A stretch of 64,000 nt of DNA from Deinandra increscens subsp. villosa (GCA_039602395.1 JBCNJP010000027.1:35721841-35785840), one strand, 5' to 3'; shown: positions 1 through 12,498, counted from the first letter of the stretch. Made by a program: numbers and translations. The notes: generated by a model from the sequence alone, not told the origin.

Positions 1-1395
1 TAGGACCAATGGTGGCCCAATAAGGTGTGTATATAACCAATAGGACCAAAAAGGTGTGTTTAGGGGCAACAAGGGTCAGTTGTGGACCAATGAGTCCCAA
101 TAAGGTGTGTATATTACCAATAAGTTGTATTTAGGACCAATGATAGCCTAATAAGGTGTGTATATAACCAATAGGTTGTGTTTAGGACCAATGATGGCCA
201 ATAAGTTGTGTTTAGGACCAATGATGGCCCAATAAGGTGTCTATATAACCAATAGGACCAAAGAGGTCTGTTTAGGAGTAACAAGGGTCAGTTGGGAGCA
301 ATTAGTCCCAATAAGGTGTGTATATAACCAATAAGTTGTGTTTAAGACCAATGATGGCCCAATAAGGTGTGTATATAACCAATAAGTTGTATATTAAAAC
401 CAATGATGGACCCAATAAGGTGTGTATATAACCAATAGAACCAAAAAGGTGTGTTTAGGGGCAATAAGGGTCAGTTGGGACCAATTAGGCCTAATAAGGT
501 GTGTATATAACCAATAAGTTGTGTTTAGGACCAATGATGGCCCAATAAGGTGTGTATATAACCAATAGGACCAAAATGGTGTGTTTAGGGGCAATACGGG
601 TCAGTTGGGACCAATGAGTCTCAATAACGTGTGTATATAACCAATAAGTTGTGTTTAGGACCAATGATGGCCCAATAAGGTTTGTATATAACCAATAGGA
701 CCAAAAAGGTGTGTTTAGGGGCAACAAGGGTCAGTTAGGACCAATGAGTCCCAATAAGGTGTGTATATAACCAATAAGTTGTATTTAGGACCAATGATGG
801 CCCAATAAGGTGTGTATATAAACAATAGTTTGTGTTTAATGACCAATGATAGCCAATAAGTTGTGTTTAGGACCAATGATGGCCCATTAATCTATCTATA
901 TAACCAATAGGACCAAAGAGGTGTGTTTAGGGGCAACAAGGGTCAGTTGGGACCAATTTGTCCTAATAAGGTGTGTATATAACCAATAAGTTGTATGTAG
1001 GACCAATGATGGCCCAATAAGGTGTGTATATAAACAATAGTTTGTGTTTAATGACCAATGATAGCCAATAATTTGGCCTAGGTGTGGTACAGGTTAGGAC
1101 CAATGAGGCGTGTTACAACCAATAAGGGTGTTTCGGACTTGGACCTATGGCCCAATAAGGTGTGCACACCTAGGACCAATAAGGTGTGTTTAGGGGTAAC
1201 AAGGGTCAGTTGAGATAATGACAAATGAGTCCCAATAAGGTGTGTATATAACCAATAGGTTGTGTTTAATGACCAATGATGGCTAATAAGTTGTGTTTAG
1301 GACCAATAATGGCCCATTAATCTGTCTATATAACCAATAGGACCAAAGAGGTGTGTTTAGGGCAACAAGGGTCAGTTGTTTGTCCTAGATAAGGT
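1..1395. repeat. Composite minisatellite (about 65/130-bp units)
   Basis: The block is built from variants of two phrases, GGACCAATGATGGCCCAATA and AAGGTGTGTATATAACCAAT, alternating with GACCAAAAAGGTGTGTTTAGG. The last phrase recurs near 45, 248, 438, 568, 698, 909 and 1340. The 438/568/698 copies are 130 bp apart and the others about 190-210 bp, so extra half-units are inserted. Short ORFs on the minus strand here read the same Leu/Ile/Tyr/Thr-rich peptide again and again and are by-products of the repeat. The array runs off the left edge of the window. Confidence 0.9.
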
Positions 1396-1429
1396 GTGGC
1401 ACGGAAGAAAGCCTTTGTATTTGAACTTT

Positions 1430-1490
<61 letters not shown>
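1430..1490. repeat. (CA)n(TA)n microsatellite
   Basis: A short CA run is followed by about 24 TA units, directly beside the right end of the minisatellite. Confidence 0.95.
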
Positions 1491-1493
<3 letters not shown>

Positions 1494-2273
1494 GATTTGA
1501 TTTGAGCACATTTTTGTTTGTAACTTTGGCTTTTTCGAAGTTAACATAATCTTGATATTTTGGGCTAAAATGAACACACCTTTTTGTTTTTTGGATTGTA
1601 TTGAGTATATGCATATCACATGCTGTTAAGATTTGTGAGCACGGTTTCAATAGAAAAAAGATGAACATAGAATTAAATTTTTAATACTTACATGATGTTC
1701 GTCCTAGACTCCGGTCTATCCAGCCATTCTTGATAGCCCGATTCTACATTACACAACAAAAAAAAAAAGACGACTGAGATTCCTCTCTGTCTATGAAGTT
1801 TAGATGACTGTCGATTTGAAGTCGAAGATGTTGAAGATTTAGTCATGAATGGAGTTGAATGGATTTTACGATTTACGTTTCTAGTAATCTATGGGAAAGA
1901 ATTTTAGGTGTAAATCCGGATGTAGGAAAAGAGGTATAAATGAAACGACATTTTTGCCCCTCATATGAAACACACGTGAGGCTGCGTTAGCATAGCTGTC
2001 AAATAACTGTTAGAAAGGACGTAACATAATAATTTCAATTAGTTGAAACACACAATATGTAAAAAGAAATATGTAAAAAGAAATATACGAATATCTAGTC
2101 TAGAAACATAACCTAATTTTTAACCGAACCTAAGACGTTAACTGGAGGTACCTCTGAAACTTTAAAAATATAAATTTATAATAGTATTTTTTTTCTTTAA
2201 CAATTAAATTATTATACCTTTATTTTATAGGATTTGAACCCTAAATATTTAGTTTTAGTTGAGAAGTCATCGC
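1491..2273. other. Intergenic, nothing recognised
   Basis: AT-rich sequence with oligo-A and oligo-T runs (for example around 1760 and 2190). I see no coding frame, RNA gene or repeat with clear ends. Confidence 0.5.
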
Positions 2274-2492
2274 TAGCTTAGCCTAGTGGCAAAGCCGCAA
2301 AAGGTTTATGACTTTTTACCATGTGATTTTGGGTTAAAGTCTCACTTGTAATAAAAGAATAAAAAATGGAGTTACAAATTGGGTTAAGGTTTTCTTAGCA
2401 ATGATGAGTTTTACCCTAATAGAGATTGAAGATGATCGGATGAGTGATGTAATGTCCCGTCAATAATCCAAATTTGTCATTAAAAAAAAAAG
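2274..2492 (+). mobile_element. tRNA-derived SINE-like unit
   Basis: The head contains TAGCCTAGTGGC, a good A-box match, and GGGTTAAAGTCTC about 50 bp later, a diverged B box. The unit ends in GTCATT followed by ten A residues at about 2482-2491. A pol III promoter at one end and an A tail at the other is SINE architecture. I could not find a target-site duplication, so both ends are approximate. Confidence 0.5.
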
Positions 2493-2904
2493 GAACAGAA
2501 TAGAATAATTAGTTCGGTGGTCGGTATTGTCGTTTCTTTGTTAATTTTCAATTATAGGAATGTTTTTTTATTCAGATTAGACATAATCATTATTGTACGT
2601 CTTATTCAAGTCACGTGAAGAATAGGAGAATAACTCTATTAAAATTAAAGAAAAAAGTTAATATTTGTTAGTTGTGTTTGTATTAGATTACCATTTTAGT
2701 CCTTAAATTATTTTTTTTATAGTTTTTGTCTATGACTTTGTAAAATCCCGTGATGTTCCTGAGGCCAACGGCATTCTTTTTTCTGTTAAATTAGTTCTAT
2801 TTTTTTATTAATCGATGAAACTACCCCTTGTATCAAAAGTTAAAACAACAAAAAAATATAGAATTTAAAATAAATAGTAACATCCCTCTCTCTTTAAGTA
2901 ACAT

Positions 2905-3178
2905 CAGATTTGATTATTTGAAGGCTGAAGATGTTTGTTTGTTTTCTTTTCTATGCTATATAGATTTATGATTTCTAGTTGGTTAGTTAGTTGGATCTAT
3001 GGTCAGGTTGTTATTCTCATTTTGTTAGATCATCGTATACTCAGATTTGATTATTTGAAGGCTGAAGATGTCTGAGTGTTTTCTTTTCTATGCAATATAG
3101 ATTTATGATTTCTAGTTGGTTAGTTAGTTGGATCTATGGTCGGGTTGTTATTCTCATTTTGTTAGATCACCTGTATAC
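2905..3178. repeat. Tandem duplication, 137-bp unit x2
   Basis: Both copies begin CAGATTTGATTATTTGAAGG (2905 and 3042) and run through ATTTCTAGTTGGTTAGTTAG to GTTAGATCA. They differ at a handful of bases. No coding frame is associated. Confidence 0.85.
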
Positions 3179-4089
3179 ATCCATTTTAACGGCGTGGTGG
3201 AGCTTCACGCCTTCATCACGGTGCAATCCACCATCCATCCCCCGTCCATGTTATACTCCCATGTGATAAATTGGTGTGTAAAGTTTGACGAGGGTGGAGG
3301 AGCAGAGAGAATGAGCTTGGTCCACTCAGGTAATTAATATAATATTTTTTAATATTATTTTTTTATTTAAGCTAATAAAAAGTACCTCAACACCATATAA
3401 CACAACCAAATAACCATACCCTATCTATTTGATGACTTCATGTGGTCCAGTCATCGTCTATGTGACAATCACACCACACCACATAACATAAGGTATGCCT
3501 CATACCCTTAGACCAAGATCCATAGGGTTGGGGTTATCCTTGGGGTATATCTTGAAATCCTTAGTTTTCTATGTTGTAAATATTATTTTGGATAATTTTT
3601 GTCAAGAAAAGAAAAATTCTAACAAACCTATAAAAAAGTGTCACGTGACAGATAAGATAAACGATTATTTTTATGTATTTATTTTATTTTAAAAAGACAT
3701 TTTAGAAACATCTCCGTTTTTAATAATTTTACACTAGGATATTAAAAAGGGACATTTACATATACATCATTTTATTAAACCATTTTATTAGAACAAACAC
3801 AATGCCTCCCCCGCACACCGCGGGGAGGCCAACGTGGCTACGATGGAGCACTACACCACCATTGCATTTGGTGCGGTGGAACAAGCCACGGGTACCGTTA
3901 ATTGAGCTTCAAAATCGGCCGTTGGTGCCCCCCCCCCCCCCAACGGATATATGACCGTTATTTTTAAAAAATGTTTTTTTATTTACTTTTTTTATCCTAT
4001 TTAAACCCATACAATACATGATTTTCTACACCACTCTCTACAAAATAAAAAAAAATATCTCTCTACCACTCTCTTCAACATCTAAAAAA
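3179..4089. other. Intergenic and 5' flank of the Harbinger-type gene
   Basis: No gene seen. Toward the right, 3796-4089 is probably the 5' flank of the Harbinger-type pseudogene. It has a 14-C homopolymer (3928-3941) flanked by CCGTTGGTG and CAACGG, a TATA-like CTATTTAAACCC near 3993-4004, and then an A-rich leader into the ATG at 4090. An imperfect match between ACACAATGCC near 3800 and the reverse complement of the region near 6400 could be the element's inverted ends, but it is weak. Confidence 0.4.
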
Positions 4090-4653
4090 ATGAATCCCAA
4101 CTACTACTTCAACCCGAACGAACAACATCCTTCAACCCCAACTTCCCAACGAAATGTTTTCCAAACAAGTGGATACGTTCCGTTTGTTGCATCTCCGATG
4201 TTCGCGGCTCCACAACTTGCAACTTGGTGGTTGGAGCCAAGAAAACCCACAACCATCCTATCTACGCATCGCCAACCCACCCTCGTCTCAACCAGATTCT
4301 CAACCCGACTCCCAATCCGATGATGCCGAATTTGTGATGGAAACCCAACATAATCCCAAACCCAAGAAGACTTCTAAAAAGTCTACTAAAAAAAGAGGGC
4401 AAACTTCCCAACCGACCGCGCAAGAACGAGAAGGTCCCGAGCGTGTATACATTGGGATCAAACGCAAGAGTTGGCAATAACACGTTGTTGGATCGACGTC
4501 TCCGAAGACCCAGAAATAGGTATTATTATTCTTTTTAACTTTCTAACATTATTATATATATATTTACAATAACAAATGGGGGTCATACACTCATTTACTA
4601 CTATTCATATGTGCATTAATAGGAACATGACACGTGTCATGTTCCACCACTAA

Positions 4654-5080
4654 TAACATGACACGTGTCATGTTCAATCGATAATAGATTGGTTACATGG
4701 CCTGACACGTGTCCACGTGTCATATGTAGGTCAATGCTTTTGCGACACGTGGTCATGTGTTTGGTCACGTATGACGATACGTGGCTACGTGTCAGGCCAA
4801 TGTTTTTACGACACGTAGTTAACTTTTAATTCACTTTTAGAGTTTTCGACTTTGACCACGGCGTATAACATGACACGTGTCATGTTCAATCAATAATAGA
4901 TTGGTTACGTGGCGTGACACGTGTCCACGTGTCATATGTAGGTCAATGCTTTTGCGACACGTGGTCATGTGTTAGGTCACATATGACGATACGTGGCTAT
5001 GTGTTAGGCCAATGTTTTTACGACACGTGGTTAACTTTTAATTCACTTTTAGAGTTTTCGACTTTGACCACGGCGTTTCG
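4654..5080. repeat. 212-bp tandem duplication rich in CACGTG
   Basis: Two copies start at 4654 and 4866 with TAACATGACACGTGTCATGT and end at CTTTGACCACGGCGT. By eye I count ten CACGTG hexamers between about 4629 and 5030, several inside longer palindromes such as CATGACACGTGTCATG. The block sits inside the intron of the Harbinger-type pseudogene. Confidence 0.85.
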
Positions 5081-5124
5081 AAAAATTGGTGGCCCGACGC
5101 GAAGCGCGGGCGGGTCACCATCTT

Positions 5125-5385
5125 GTATTTTTTAACTTTCTAACTTTATATTTTCTTAACTTTTTAACGTTATTTTTTTAACTTTCTAACGTTATATTTT
5201 CTAACTTTCTAGCGTTATTTTTTAACTTTCTAACTTTATATTTTCTTAACTTTCTAATGTTATTTTTTTTTTACTTTCTAACTTTATATTTTCTTAACTT
5301 TCTAACGTTATTTTTTTTAAACTTTCTAATGTTATTTTTTTAAACTTTCTAACGTTATTTTTTTGAACTTTCTAACTTTATTTTT
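5125..5385. repeat. Short-period array, TTAACTTTCTAACGTTATTT
   Basis: About ten head-to-tail variants of a roughly 22-28-bp unit (AACTTTCTAACGTTATTTTT, alternating with AACTTTATATTTTCTT) fill the 3' half of the pseudogene intron and run up to the splice acceptor. Confidence 0.85.
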
Positions 5386-6423
5386 CTCAGGAAACTCACA
5401 AACCCACCTTCATTTTTGGCAAACAATCACCGATCGTTGGCATAAAGAGTTGAAGCTCAAACCCGACACTCGAACGAAGCACCAACTGAATTCAAAGTGG
5501 AGCCAAGATGTGAACCCGGAAATAACAAAGTTTAACAACATTTTCATCAACATCTCCTCGCAACGTAGAAGTGGCCAAAATGATTATGACATTTTAAAGA
5601 TGACATAACAACGTTACAAACTGGAAAATAATGGTGCATCCTTCGATAATTTTGATTGTTGGGAAGTTGCTCAATTATCCCAAAAATGGCGAGCGGGGAC
5701 CCAAGCTCAAGCACCAAAATCCAAAAGAAGCAAAATCTCCGAGTCAAATGAGTATAACACGAGTGCTTCAGACGTCGTGCTACCCAATACAGTCTCAACG
5801 ACGTCGACTTAGATGAAGAGGATGAGGTGTCGACCGATAGCCCACCCGAAATGCAAAGGTCCATTGGGAAACAAAAGGGGAAAAGATTAGCCCGACAAAG
5901 CCAATTTTCTCATAGTGGTGGTGGTGGCGGTGAACGAGATCCAATTCGAGAGGCTTTAATTACATAAAAATTTTGAGGAACGCAAGGCAAGAGAAGAGGA
6001 GCGGAAAGAGCGAGAACAAATGTATTGGGATCTGGAGGCGGTTAGTAAACCGATCGACACATTTGACGAAGAGGGAAAAACAATCGCTAAAAAAATATGA
6101 GCTAAACTTTAGCAACTTATAATAAAATCTATTTTTTTAGGAAATGTAACGTTTTTTTAGGAAATGTAATGTTCTTTTTAGGAAATGTAATTTTTTAATG
6201 AAATATTTTGTTTTTTAATTTAGTTTATCTTTTTAAATGCTTTTTCGTTATTTTTTAAATTGAATAAAATAATATTAAAAGTAAAAGTAAGGGGTTAAAA
6301 AAGTGAAACGAGGGTATTGTGATTAAAAGTGAGGGGCGTGTGGGATGAGTGGCGTTGAGTTGGCAGAAAAAAAGTGTCAGAAAGAAAAATTGACATAAGG
6401 GTATTGTAAACATCCTTGCATAG

Positions 6424-7839
6424 TTTTTTTGGGAACGTCGATTTCAATAAGACCACACCCTACCTAGCAAGGAGCCAGGAAGGGGCGAAAATCAAACATA
6501 CAAGAAAGAAGGAAAACTTACATTTTGAAATTATCCCAATCCTCCCATCTAAGACCCAACCACTTTCCTCTATGTTTAACCCATAAGAAACTTAGGCATT
6601 TGACATCTTCGAACATAGCCGGGATGAACGGCTTTTTTCCTTAAAAAATTGCCTCGTTCCTGCTTTTCCAAATCACCCAACAAGTGGTGAGGACAACAGT
6701 ATAGAAAACCATTTTAGACTTTCTATCGAAACGTGACTCTTCCATCAACTTCATGAGATCTTCAAGCTCAAACGAAAAAAGGAAGGCACATGGCACCAAG
6801 AGGAGATAAGGGACCACAATCTCGAAGCAACCCAACAACCCACCAAGAGGTGATGCACCGTCTCCGGCTCATCTTCGCAAAGAATGCAACTGGTTTGACA
6901 AACATTGACATGCCAACTAACAAGAGCTTCCTTAGTAGCAATCCTATCTTTTCAGAGCCCTCCGGAAAAAAAAAGTAAATCTTGTTCGGGACTAATTTAT
7001 TCCAAGGCATAATGATGCCCGGTGACCGATTATACCAATGGAGCATCTTCCTAACATTATCGACCGAGAAAATCCCAGTTCCATCACCTATCCATATCAC
7101 ATTATTGTTGTCCATCTCGATGAGGGACTGAAGATCAATCGAGTCCTCGAGGAGCACATCAACAATTGAAGATATATTGCGCCACACCCCACCCATTTCC
7201 TTACGAACCGGAATAAAGGCTTCAAGAGTGGTTTTTTGATGTAAACTTTTTATAGTATTCCTCCATAGCCGGTTTGGTTCATTGTGATACCTCCATATCC
7301 ATTTGGACAGGAGGCATCGGTTGGATACATGAAAAGGAATAAGACCCAACCCTCCTTCTTCCACCGGTTTAGTAACATCTTCTCGACAAACCCAATGGAT
7401 GCATTTTTTTTATCCCCTTCTCCCCCACCCCATAAAAATCGATATCTAATACCTTCAAGTTTCTGGATGACCTCAACCGGGGCTTTATACGGAGAAAAAT
7501 AATAAGTGGGTAAACTTTCCAGAACTGCTCTTGCTAGAACGAGTCTTCCTCCTATAGAAAGAGTTTCCGATTTCCATCTTGACAATCTTTTTTGGAAAAT
7601 ATGGATAACCTCATCCCAACTTTTGATATGGTTCATGTTGGCTCAACGACAAGACCAAGATATTTAAAAGGCAACTCACCTTGAGAACATTTAAACAACT
7701 TAGCCTCTGAATAGATCTCATCCTTGTGAACGTGGGTCCCAAACAAGGAGCATTTTTTTATATTAAATTTTGAGGCCGGATGCCATCCCAAAAACACGAA
7801 GAATCCGAACAAGATTAACCACATTATGATGAGACCATT
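6424..7839 (-). pseudogene. L1-type LINE ORF2 fragment, 3' part
   Basis: Minus-strand frames read LPFKYLGL, then RWKSETLSIGGRLVLARAVL and YRFLWGG (end of the reverse-transcriptase domain), then a zf-RVT-like region ending CWVIWKSRNEAIF. Several frameshifts break it. The 3' end on this strand is ATCGACGTTCCC followed by seven A (6424-6430), the same tail type as the LINEs at 33253 and 57664. The missing upstream part of the domain lies 17 kb away at 24853-24955, because an LTR element was inserted at 7839/7840 with a CCATT duplication. Confidence 0.85.
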
Positions 7840-7961
7840 TGTAACACCCCGATATTTCCGTCTAGGTAATTACGTATCTTAATATGTTTACCTATGTGCT
7901 TTATTGTAAATAAGTGTTAGAAATAGTAATAAATAAATAAAACATGTGTTTGTATGATAAA

Positions 7962-10335
7962 TGTCACACCCCCAATTTCCACTAACGGAGTATAACCGTG
8001 TGGGGTGTGATCCAGACCAGGATCCCAGACTTTAGTTACAACCAAACCATAACAGAGTTTATAGGCAAATCATAAAGTTTAAGTTACAGTCCAAAATAGT
8101 AAGTTTAACAGTTCAGCGGAAACATAAATAAAGTTTGCAGTTATGGTGTTACAAAACGATGGATTTAAATATTTGAAATTCCGGGCTTTTCGAAAGGTAT
8201 CCATGGGGGGTACTGCCGCCTCCGGTGCTGTCCATGATCCACCTAACGACCTGAAAAGAAATCAACAATCAAGTGTCAGCCAAGGCTGGTGAGTTCACTA
8301 AAGCAGTCTACCCGTCACAAGTAGACCTAATGTTTATGAATAAAGATAGGTAAAACACAATCAATATCATAAGACCAGTAAAATTCCATATCGTAGGTAG
8401 CTAGCCTATAGTTATGTACACCTGAATTGTTCGTAACCGAAGCTGACAGTGTTTTGATAGGGAATCCCTATGAACCTTGCCTTCCCGTGTCTTGAAGGAT
8501 CACGGAGGGTAGGCTAACATTGGTCTCAGTCCGACTGCCAGTCGGGAGGGTGCATCCCGTGCACCGCTGAGCGGGGGTGTCAATCCCCAGTAGTACTACT
8601 CAATATTACCTCGCTACTGTATATTAACGGCTCGAATATAAGGACTTTTTTTAGTAATTAAGTTCAATCCAGTGCCACATATGATATTTTGTCGGAAACT
8701 TACCCAGTAAGAAACACCTTACCGTTTGGGTCACCACCCTTACCGGAAGTAACCACTTGTGCGTTATCGTCCCTGAATGGGCATAACAATAATGTAAATG
8801 AACTCACCTTAGGTTGCTCGGCTTACTCTTCAATAAATCCAATTATGATTGCTAACGAGGACCTAATAATCACATTAAGGTCTTAGGTGTAAGGTTGTGT
8901 TTAAATTTTTAGCTACGCCGCTAAGACCGTAACACTAGCACGTTAGAAAATACGACACGACATAACGACACACGACACCGATGGTTGATCATACACAAGG
9001 GTTCATATACATCAGAAGTCAAAGCATGTATCATCATAGTATAATCATGCAAGTCATGGCATAACATTCAAGTAAATTGCACAAGTTTGGATACTGGTCA
9101 CAATTTCGCTAGCAGTTTCGCTAGGCAGTTTCGCTGTGAGCACGGGCAGCACTTTCGCTAGGCAATACCCGAAGACACAGTTTCGCTAGGCTAGTTTCGC
9201 TCGAAACTGTTGGCACAGTTTCGCTAGCCTAGTTTCGTCCGAAACTGGTTTGAACTTTCGTTCAGGGAATTTCGCTTGGTAGTTTCGTTCGGACAGGTCT
9301 GGTTGGTTTGCCTGGCGACACTACAGTTTCGCTACATAGTGTCGCTGGATGAAGATATACGTAATTTCGCTACATAATTTCGCCTGATGAAGGCACAGTT
9401 TCGCTAGTCGCTAAAAAAACCCGTAAATTTGACTAAAAATCTTTCTAACAGCTTCTATACCTCATGCAATTCGATATCTAGCATACCTAAACGTTTACCA
9501 ACATCATGCGAGCAATTTTAACACCTTAAACATGGTTTCTAGTCATCAAATCACCAAGAACGCATTTTTACATAAAGTGACCTAACTAGCATGGATCTTC
9601 ATATTGACATGGCAAGTTACAGAATTTACGTTATGTCTAGCATCCCTAGGCATTATAACAGAAGCATACACATTTGCATGTAGGTTTGGTCATCTTTTTA
9701 AGCAAAGCACAAAGAGTAGCATAGAAAGAGTGGTCTTGGGGACTCACGGTTGATCTCCAAGCTCGAATGGATGATGATTTGGGGCTGGGATCACGGCGGT
9801 TCGTGCTGGTTCCTTGCTGGCCAGAAAGCTCGAGAGAAGGAGAGTGCAGGAGTGTGTGTCTTGTGAGGTGTGAGTAAAAAAAAAATGAGAAGGTTAGGCC
9901 TTGGGGTTTCTATATATTGGGTGCTAGTTTCGCCGGCAGTGTCGCTGGCTGTTTCGCTAGCCACGCGAAACTGGTTCCCGAAAACCAAACGTCTTAGCTA
10001 CCGGGCGAATCTGTAATTTCGCTCGGTAGTTTCGCTAACCACCAAAAAGGGGCCAATTTACATTCTAAGTAAGATGAACACGATTTCTCGATAAATCAGA
10101 TAAATGCACAATTAATTAAATAAGTACGTTGCATTGCTTCACACAGTGGTAATAAGTAACTAAACATATAACACATATGGACGGGTTCGGTGATCAACCA
10201 AAGGTCGTGGACGTATCCGGTCTAGTTAAGTATTAGTTACTACTTGTAATGTGACTAACGGAGGTTGCCTAACGGAACTAATGGAATTAACGGAAAAACT
10301 TAACGGAGTTAACTTGGGAGGTTACAGTTGTCACA
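7962..10335 (-). repeat. 3' LTR of the Ty3/gypsy element (2,374 bp)
   Basis: On the plus strand it begins TGTCACACCCCCAATTTCC and ends GGTTACAGTTGTCACA. It contains the TTTCGCT array (9108-9420 and 9925-10045). On the minus strand a TATA-like AATATATAG lies at about 9909-9918. The 65-codon ORF found here also occurs in the other LTR, at 16050-16247, and is not a gene. Confidence 0.95.
9108..10045. repeat. Interspersed TTTCGCT array inside the LTR (copy 1)
   Basis: Variants of CAGTTTCGCTAGG occur about 18 times between 9108 and 9420 and again around 9925-10045, on both sides of the LTR's TATA-like site. The matching array in the sister LTR is at 16461-17430 and is 37 bp longer. Confidence 0.9.
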
Positions 10336-10344
10336 GCCTCCCCA
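10336..10344 (-). other. Polypurine tract of the Ty3/gypsy element
   Basis: The minus strand reads TGGGGAGGC immediately before the 3' LTR, the expected site for plus-strand DNA priming. Confidence 0.75.
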
Positions 10345-10428
10345 TGTTAAGGAATTTTCGTCCCGAAAATTAGCTAGTACCTTGGGTTGATGCGGAGGTT
10401 TGGTCGAACAGGTGAGGATACTTCTTCC

Positions 10429-12498
10429 TCATCTGGTCTTCCCGTTCCCACGTGAACTCCGGTCCACGTTTTGAATGCCATCTGACCTTGACAATTGGGA
10501 TCTTCTTCGCTTCAATGCTTTTTCTTCGCGTCCCATTATCTCAACGGGTTGTTCTATAAATCGGAGTTGCTCGTCGATGTGGAGCTCCTCGAGTGGAACC
10601 ACTAGAGTGTCATCAGCCAGACACTTCTTCAAGTTAGGAACGTGAAACACGTTGTGTACCCCATCCAGCTCAGGTGGCAAGTCCAAACGATACACCACCG
10701 TTCCAATCTTTTCTGTTATCGGGAAAGGTCCTATGTAGCGGGGGTTTAACTTTCCGCGCTTCCCAAAACGCACAACACCTTTCCAGGGCGAGACTTTCAA
10801 CAGTACATGGTCGTCCACCTCGAATTCTAATGGCCTTCTACGTTTGTCTGCATAACTCTTTTGTCGGTCTCTTGCGGCTTTCATACGGTTTCTGATTTGC
10901 ACAATTCTTTCTGTCGTTTCGTACACCATCTCTGGTCCAGTGAGTTGGCTATCACCGACTTCAGCCCAACAAACCGGTGATCTACACTTCCGTCCATAAA
11001 GAGCCTCGAAGGGAGCGGCTCCAATACTGGAATGATAGCTGTTGTTGTAGGAGAACTCGACCAGTGCCAAGTGAGTTTCCCAATTCTTTCCGAAATCCAT
11101 AACGCACGCTCGGAGCATATCCTCAAGAGTCTGGATTGTGCGTTCAGTTTGGCCGTCTGTCTGCGGATGGTATGCGGTACTCATATCCAAACGAGTACCT
11201 AAAGCTGATTGCAATGATCTCCAAAAGTGTGAAGCAAATCTGGGGTCTCGATCGGAGATAATAGACAAGGGTACTCCGTGGAGCTTGACGATCTCGTCAA
11301 TGTAGATTTGTGCTAGCTTGTCAGTCTTGTCATTTTCCTTGAGGGCTATGAAATGAGCGGATTTTGTTAGTCTATCCACAATGACCCAAATCATGTCATT
11401 TCCGCGAGGTGTACGGGGCAATCCCGTGATGAAATCCATGGATATTTCCTCCCATTTCCATTCGGGAATCGTCGGTTGCTGCAGTAATCCTGGAGGCTTA
11501 CGATGTTCTGCCTTGACTTTTGAGCATGTTAAACACTTACTGACGTATGTAGCAATGTCGGCTTTCATCTTTGGCCACCAGTATAATCCTTTCAGGTCTT
11601 GGTACATTTTATCCGAACCGGGATGGACCGAATATCGAGACTTGTGAGCTTCGTCCATCACCAGCTCTCGAAGATTTCCATGAAGAGGCACCCAAATGCG
11701 ATCCTTGTAGTAACGTATTCCGTCAGACTTAACTTCTGAAGTTCCATCCACACCGTTCAAAGATTCGGCCTCATAGTTTTCCTCTTTCAAAGCTTCCTTC
11801 TGGGCATCCCGAATTCTATCTGGTAACCCAGCATGGATCGTGAGTTGCAGAGCTCGAACCCTTCTAGGTTTTGCATGTTCTTTTCTGCTTAATGCATCGG
11901 CCACAACGTTGGCCTTACCCGGGTGATACTTTATCGCCAAGTCATAGTCGTTAAGCACCTCGATCCACCTACGCTGTCTCATGTTGAGATCTTTCTGTCC
12001 CATTATATGCTGGAGGCTTTTATGGTCGGTGAATATCGTGCATTTGGTACCGTATAGGTAGTGTCTCCAAAACTTTAAGGCGAATACAACAACTCCTAAC
12101 TCCAAATCATGCGTTGTGTAATTCTTTTCGTGTGACTTTAGCTGCCTTGACCCGTAAGCGATGACTTTACCTCTCTGCATTAAAACACATCCAAGTCCTT
12201 GAAGAGAAGCGTCACAATAGACCTCGAAGTCGTCAACACCATCCGGTAGAGATAATACAGGCGCGGTACAAAGTTTTTCTTTCAAGGTCTGAAAAGCTGT
12301 TTCTTCTTTTTCACCCCATCGGTACCGAACACCTTTGTGCGTGAGAGCGGTTAGCGGTTGGGCTATCTGAGAGAATCCCTTAATAAAACGACGGTAGTAA
12401 CCCGCTAACCCTAAAAATTGCCGAATTTCCGTTGGTGCTCGTGGTGTAGACCAATTCTTGATCGTCTCTACTTTGGCTGGGTCAACATGAATACCCTG
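10429..12498 (-). pseudogene. Ty3/gypsy pol part 2: RNase H, integrase, chromodomain-like end
   Basis: Open from just after the TAG at 12499-12501 down to 10429. RNase H is recognisable by FEVYCDASLQGLGCVLM and TDHKSLQ. The integrase zinc finger has HPGSDKMY followed by CLTCSKVK. The integrase core shows MDFITGLP, SDRDPRFASHFW and a YHPQTDGQTERTIQ block carrying the catalytic acidic residues. The GPFPITEKIG stretch and the C-terminal tail follow. A single-base frameshift near 10501-10515 changes the last 30 or so residues; the family's usual chromodomain-like ending lies in another frame and closes near 10370. With the two upstream in-frame stops the element cannot make a normal polyprotein. 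Codon phase is unbroken across the TAG. Confidence 0.9.

Larger units (their letters stand above)
4090..6100 (+). pseudogene. PIF/Harbinger-type Myb/SANT-like (NAM-associated) protein, decayed
   Basis: Exon 1 starts at ATG 4090 (reads MNPNYYFNPNEQ) and ends at 4519 in a frame reading CWIDVSEDPEIG. A GT donor (4520) and a TTTTTCTCAG acceptor (to 5390) remove an 871-bp intron, and exon 2 continues in phase as NSQTHLHFWQTITDRWHKEL. This is the Trp-spaced Myb/SANT-like domain found in plant NAM-associated and Harbinger accessory proteins, followed by a SKRSKISESNEY-like linker and a charged C-terminal helix (near 5960-6090). Damage: small compensating indels near 4225 and 4440, an in-frame TAA at 5606-5608, and a frameshift near 5805. 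In the family this protein works with a DDE transposase as DNA-binding partner; no transposase ORF is present here. It could be a stray domesticated-gene copy rather than part of an element. Confidence 0.7.

Noticed and set aside
394..727. Two minus-strand ORFs with a repeated Leu/Ile/Tyr peptide
   Set aside because: They are translations of the minisatellite; frame and content follow the repeat unit, and no domain is present.
5090..5125. GCCCGACGCGAAGCGCGGGC hairpin as a Helitron 3' end
   Set aside because: No CTRR terminus follows at the right distance, and no TC start or helicase was seen.
5125..5385. Regularly spaced short repeats as a CRISPR array
   Set aside because: The units are contiguous and degenerate, with no unique spacers, in a plant nuclear context.
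6768..7636. Minus-strand ORFs as intact genes
   Set aside because: They are frameshifted pieces of one LINE ORF2, with zf-RVT and reverse-transcriptase motifs in successive frames.
8689..8886. 65-codon ORF repeated identically at 16050-16247
   Set aside because: It lies inside both LTRs of the same element, so its conservation reflects recent LTR identity, not selection on a protein.
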